Assembly: GCF_035222375.1 (NCBI RefSeq)
Contig: NW_026946364.1
Coordinates: 992,001 to 1,056,000, forward strand
Source: Podospora pseudocomata
Taxonomy: Eukaryota > Ascomycota > Sordariomycetes > Sordariales > Podosporaceae
DNA length: 64,000 bases
Reading direction: 5' to 3'
Shown here: in pieces, positions 60,111 to 64,000 of the stretch
Position numbering within the stretch: position 1 is the stretch's first letter
Layout: each line of letters opens with the position of its first letter
Program-made: the position numbers and the translations under genes
Notes under the pieces: model-generated
What the model was told of the DNA's origin: nothing
Seen by the model: the letters and a program-made list of their open reading frames with translations, nothing else
Databases searched by the model: none

Positions 60111-61160
60111 GCCACGCCCAGAGATAAGAACCCGCACCCCTCTTCCCGCACCTCACATCCCGTCCCATTGTTGTTTGGTTGACTTAAAAACCACAACTAC
60201 CGAATCCAGCCTTGCGGTGACTTCTTCGTAGAGATAAGCCTCCCTCCCAAGACTTCCTAATGCAACCACTACAAGTTGACGATCCTGACCGGCTTTCCAC
60301 CTCTTATCGTGATCGTTGTTAGGCCCCCCTCCCTTTCCCCAGTCCGGCGGCATACAGTACACCACCCTCCCCGGCCTCCCCAGATGCCATCGCTTGACTC
60401 GGCGTCCCCGACCGTGGTCCTTAGTTCCGATCTCACGCCAGAGCCGGCATCAAGGCACATACCAAGGAAAAGCTTGACAAGACAAGACAGCATTGCATAT
60501 GTCTGATCTGGGATCCATCCTACTGTAGCGTCCAGATTAGACGGAAGGTGATGGTGTTCTAGACCCCATCCCCGCCTGTTCTTCCCTCAGGATATAATTG
60601 TTAGTCTCACAGTTCCGATTTCGCTGCTTCACATGCTTGCCTGCAGAAGACACGACATAGCAACCGACCTGTCTGAAAGATTTTGACATGATCTTGCCTC
60701 ATCCATGTCTGAAATCGGTCTCGTCTAAACACTTGATTTCTCAGCAGCAGCTCAATGGTTAAAAAAAAAAAAAATACCGGCATCACAAGTGATCAAAGTA
60801 AATGTTATATCTTTAGATTAAACACCATATCCATCATCCATCTCACACATAAATATCGCTAAGCTAGCTTTCAGGGGTATTTTTACAACAACGTCATGCC
60901 CGCAAACCTTATTCTCAAAAGGGTCAAAACAAGGGACAATGTAAATGAAAAAAAAAAAAAAAAGATCCAAAACGACACGGCAGAAAAATATATACTTCTT
61001 TGGAAGCAAAGCCGTTATGCTTCCCAGGGTTTGCCGCTTCCAGGCCTGCCTGTCTTTTCCACATTGCCTCCCTTCGTTCCTGCACCCCCACCTTATCCAG
61101 ATATCAATAGAAAAAGGAAACAACGCTTTCAAACAATGTTCAAATGACTGGTCGTGACAC

Positions 61161-62820
61161 CTAATCAGTCGCAGACCCGGACACCTTCTCCTCCTTCCCG
61201 ACAGCAGTAGCGGGCTCTGAGGGAGGTGTGGGAGGGGCGCTGGAACAGTGGCCATCTCTTGATGCCCGGTGATGCCGTGCTGAGGACGACAACATCGCCA
61301 TCAGCTCTCTGCTCCTTCTCCGCAGGAGTCAGGCAAAGGTAGTCACGGCGGACCTCGACGTAGTCGTAGGCGAACTCTCCGTGCTGGTCGTCATCCATGC
61401 CGAAGCTCAGCCTCGGTGGGAAGCACGGAGGTGAAGGCCGGGAACGAGGTCGATGGCCTTGGCGATGAGCCGAGACGACAAAGGTATAGCCGCAGCCAGC
61501 AAGGATGTAGACAATCTGCTTGTAGAGCTGAGCCCAGTTGCCGTTGAGGAAGCCACCCTGAACGCCCAAGTTGATGCCATCAGGCCGATGATGTAGTCGG
61601 CGGCGAAGAAGCGTTGAAAATAAGACCGACGATACCACCGATGGCGTGTTCGGCGAACACATCGAGCATCATCAATGCGGAGGTAGAACTTGATCTTGGT
61701 GCCAAAGTTGCGAGGCAACGCCCGTAACGACACCAAGCAAAACACTGGCCCAGGGGTGATGACACCGGAAGCGGGAGTGGCGGCAACGAGGCCAGAGATG
61801 GTGCCGGAGCACCAGCCGACGAGACCACTTCTTGGCAAGGCGGAAATCGAGAAGGCGCAAGTCATGGCGGCGAACATGGCAGTCAAGCAGGTGTTCCAGC
61901 AGGCCATGGCAGCGCGGAGGTTGGCGCCGAAAGCAGAGCCGCCGTTGAAACCGAGCCATCCGAACCAGAGAAGGATAGTGCCGAGAGTAATGAGCGAGAT
62001 GTTGTGGGGACGGAAGTTGAGCATCATCTTCTCGTTGCGGCGCCCGAGCACCCAGGAGTAGGCCAAAGCGGAAACACCCGAACCAATCTCGACGGGACCG
62101 CCACCAGCGTAGTCGAAAACACCCCACTTGAAAGCCCAGCCTTCGGCGCCCCAGGCCCAGTACGCAAGAGGGCAGTAGACGAGAGTAGCCCAGAAGAAAG
62201 TAAAGACCATGCCGGGAATGACGCGACCACGCTCAGCAGTAGCACCGATCACGAGGGCAGCAGTAACAGCAGCGAATTGCATCTTCCAACTGTTAGCATC
62301 AAGCCACGTGCGCAAGTCGAAATCAGCCAAGTACTTGCCTGGTAAAACGAGTACAGCAGCTCGGGAATGAAGGGGAGCCGGAGACTCATCACCCAAAGCG
62401 TTGCGGAGGCCAAATCTGTCGAGGTTGCCAATGAAGCCGTTGGTAGCGGTCGGGCTGAGGGCCCAGTGAATAACCCCAAATACCATTGGAAGACAATGAC
62501 ACTGAAAGACATCATGACGACCCATATTTGCGACAAGGCCGACTTTCTGCGAGCGAGGCCGGGTAGAGGAAGGCGATGCCGGAATCATCAACAGGACCAT
62601 GCCAGACGACACGAGGATATAAGCTTGGTCACCGGCATTGAAGGGTTCATTGAGGTTATCCCTCGCTGTTGGCACCCCCTGGTTAGCTTGTCGAATGTCA
62701 TTGAGAGGCGCAATCAGGGCCCGATTGAATGGATAGTGAGATCATTGGATGGTTGTGGCTCTACGTACCGGAATGGAGCGGCGTCGAGGCCGGAGCCGCC
62801 TCGGAAGTTGAGTCGGACAT
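61161..62820 (-). CDS. Ammonium transporter (MEP/AMT), frame broken by several small length changes
   Basis: Exon 1 is 62820-62769 (MSDSTSEAAPASTPLHS), followed by a GTACGT..CCAG intron. Exon 2 starts at 62678 with NLNEPFNAGDQAYILVSSG. Landmarks in order are SQIWVVMMSFSVIVFQWY, SPTATNGFIGNLDRFGLRN, IPELLYSFYQ, a GC-AG intron (62338-62283), MQFAAVTAALVIGATAERGR, the family signature FDYAGGGPVEIGSGVSALAY, NISLITLGTILLWFGWLGFN, GLVAATPASGVITP, LGVQGGFLNGNWAQLYKQIV, and the C-terminal GMDDDQHGEFAYDYVEVRRD. It ends GKEEKVSGSATD with TAG at 61163-61161. It is an eleven-helix permease that takes up ammonium at the plasma membrane. The C-terminal tail normally couples the subunits and is present. Length changes occur near 62.35-62.60, 61.7-61.85 and 61.2-61.6 kb. 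The expected length is about 480-500 residues. Confidence 0.85.
62283..62338 (-). other. GC-AG intron in the ammonium transporter gene
   Basis: 56 bases with a consensus-like CAG|GCAAGT donor, a GCTAAC branch site and GGAAG at the acceptor. Splicing joins YSFYQ to MQFAAVTAALV, the expected transporter sequence. Confidence 0.72.
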
Positions 62821-64000
62821 GGCGCGGTGTCGAGTCCTTTGCCGACGTGCGTGAACAGAATGCTTGCTAGAGGCCGGAGCAGGGCGGGCGCCCGGATGGA
62901 TAGGGTAGGTAATCAGGGCAGTGGACGGGCGTGAGGGTCGTTTAGTGTCGTCGTAATGGATAGGCAATCTAAAGAATGGATACCTAGGAAGACAGAAGAA
63001 GGAGGAGTAGTAGTAGGAGGAGAAGGAGGAGGAGGCCGAGAGCAGCCGTTGGGGAAAGGCTGTCGGAAGGTGTATAATTTTTCGACACAAGTCTGGTCTG
63101 AGACGGGGAAGGAACGAGAAACAATGGACGAGGGTGGGACAAAGCCTGAGTATATAAACCACCCTACTACGTACGGCATCGGATCCATCGACCGTCCCCA
63201 TCCCACCCGCAACGCCTATCTAGGATAGGAGGGCAGCGAAACCTCTGACGCGACGCCAATTCAGCGCGCCAGGGCGGGGCCGGCAGCAGCAGGCACTTTC
63301 CACTCAGACTGCCTGGTGGGTAGGGGACCCGGATATGCCTATTTGCAGTCCATCTTTCTGCGGTGTTTCCCGAATCCAGTTTCAGTTCCCTCCCAGATTA
63401 AGTGGGTTCCGGAGCGCGGGAAAATATCTTGCCTGTTGTTGATGAGGAGCTGTCCTCTGTTCCGCCTGCTCCACCACCATGCTCGGCGACGGCATCTTCG
63501 ACGATAGGCCCAGCCCCAGTCGTCTGGGGTCATCCCGGGGACACGCACAGGGCTTCCGCAAGCAGCTAGCAGTCCTGCGGTACCGGGGGCGCGGTGGCAG
63601 GTGTGGGACGACCCCCGCTCTGCTCCACGCTTGCGCACGGGCAGGTACAAGCTGAGAGGTACACCGTACCTCCAGAATGGATCCATCAGCTGCTGTTCGA
63701 CTGACTGCCCTGACTTGTGGTCGACGTCGATACTGCTGTCTGAAAAGGTTCTTGAATAGTTTCTACTGCGTAGACTCCTGTCTGTTTTTTCTTCTACACC
63801 TAAGTAAAGACCTCATGCGTACACTCCATGGATGGCCTGTTCTGTTTCGTACCCCACTCTTCCTCCTCTCGAGCTTCAGCAGCACTGAGCTACAGGTCAG
63901 GTCAGAATCAAACCATTGCTTATTCAGATAATCCCTCGTGGTCATTATCAGGGGCCTCTTGGGACTACATCAGCCAAACAGAATAGGCCATATGCAACCT
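62821..64000. promoter_or_regulatory. Upstream region of the ammonium transporter gene
   Basis: Three GATA elements (62899-62902, 62959-62962, 62979-62982) lie within 165 bases of the start codon. A GGA-rich stretch runs from about 62990 to 63045. Beyond 63.2 kb nothing recognisable was seen up to the window end. Confidence 0.45.

Larger units (their letters stand above)
58939..61160. other. Intergenic: hydrolase promoter and ammonium transporter 3' flank
   Basis: Holds a 14-base tandem repeat (59065-59106), a TCCCA/ACCCG pentamer tract (about 60068-60110) and A runs at 60761-60774 and 60948-60963. No gene is recognised. Confidence 0.5.

Overview
The window is nuclear DNA of a filamentous ascomycete, most likely a sordariomycete and perhaps one of the Sordariales. 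The signs are short introns (about 50-160 bases) with GT..AG ends and CTAAC-type branch sites, GC-rich coding sequence, CA/CT-rich leaders, and fungal gene families (PEX2, Cdc14, Swd3, Isc1, Osh6-like ORP, CRT10-domain protein, MEP/AMT permease, fungal ELMO). No transposon, virus-like element, rRNA, tRNA or CRISPR array was recognised.

Left part, 1 to about 39.8 kb: every gene I could assemble reads cleanly. In order: the 3' end of PEX2 (+); an uncharacterised multi-pass membrane protein (+); a SWIM zinc-finger protein (-); a 4.9 kb gene-poor stretch; CDC14 phosphatase (-); the small KEOPS subunit PCC1 (+), visible only once its intron is removed; the COMPASS WD40 protein SWD3 (-), with an Arg/Ser-rich N-terminus and a GC-AG intron; the sphingolipid phospholipase C ISC1 (+); a membrane-anchored histidine acid phosphatase (-); a CRT10-domain protein (-); a membrane-anchored GH5 glycoside hydrolase (-); a Frizzled-like seven-helix receptor (-); a 9 kb gene-poor stretch; and an Osh6/Osh7-type lipid-transfer protein (-).

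Right part, about 39.8 to 62.8 kb: conserved genes are still recognisable, but each is split by several one- or two-base length changes, and those I traced sit mostly in homopolymer runs. They are a large conserved fungal protein of unknown function (+, 42.7-46.5 kb), an ELMO/CED-12 protein (+, 54.3-56.6 kb), an alpha/beta hydrolase (-, 57.7-58.9 kb) and an ammonium transporter (-, 61.2-62.8 kb). Because the genes are unrelated, otherwise well preserved and adjacent, unpolished sequence is a more likely cause than decay. Between 46.5 and 54.2 kb the plus strand is rich in G and T, and no gene could be assembled with confidence.

There is no metabolic cluster. The genes are scattered housekeeping and signalling genes: peroxisome import, cell-cycle exit, tRNA modification, histone methylation, membrane lipid handling (ISC1, ORP), nutrient uptake and phosphate release (AMT, acid phosphatase), cell wall or glucan work (GH5) and signalling (receptor, ELMO). 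Two start-to-start promoters are visible, CDC14/PCC1 (0.9 kb) and SWD3/ISC1 (0.5 kb).
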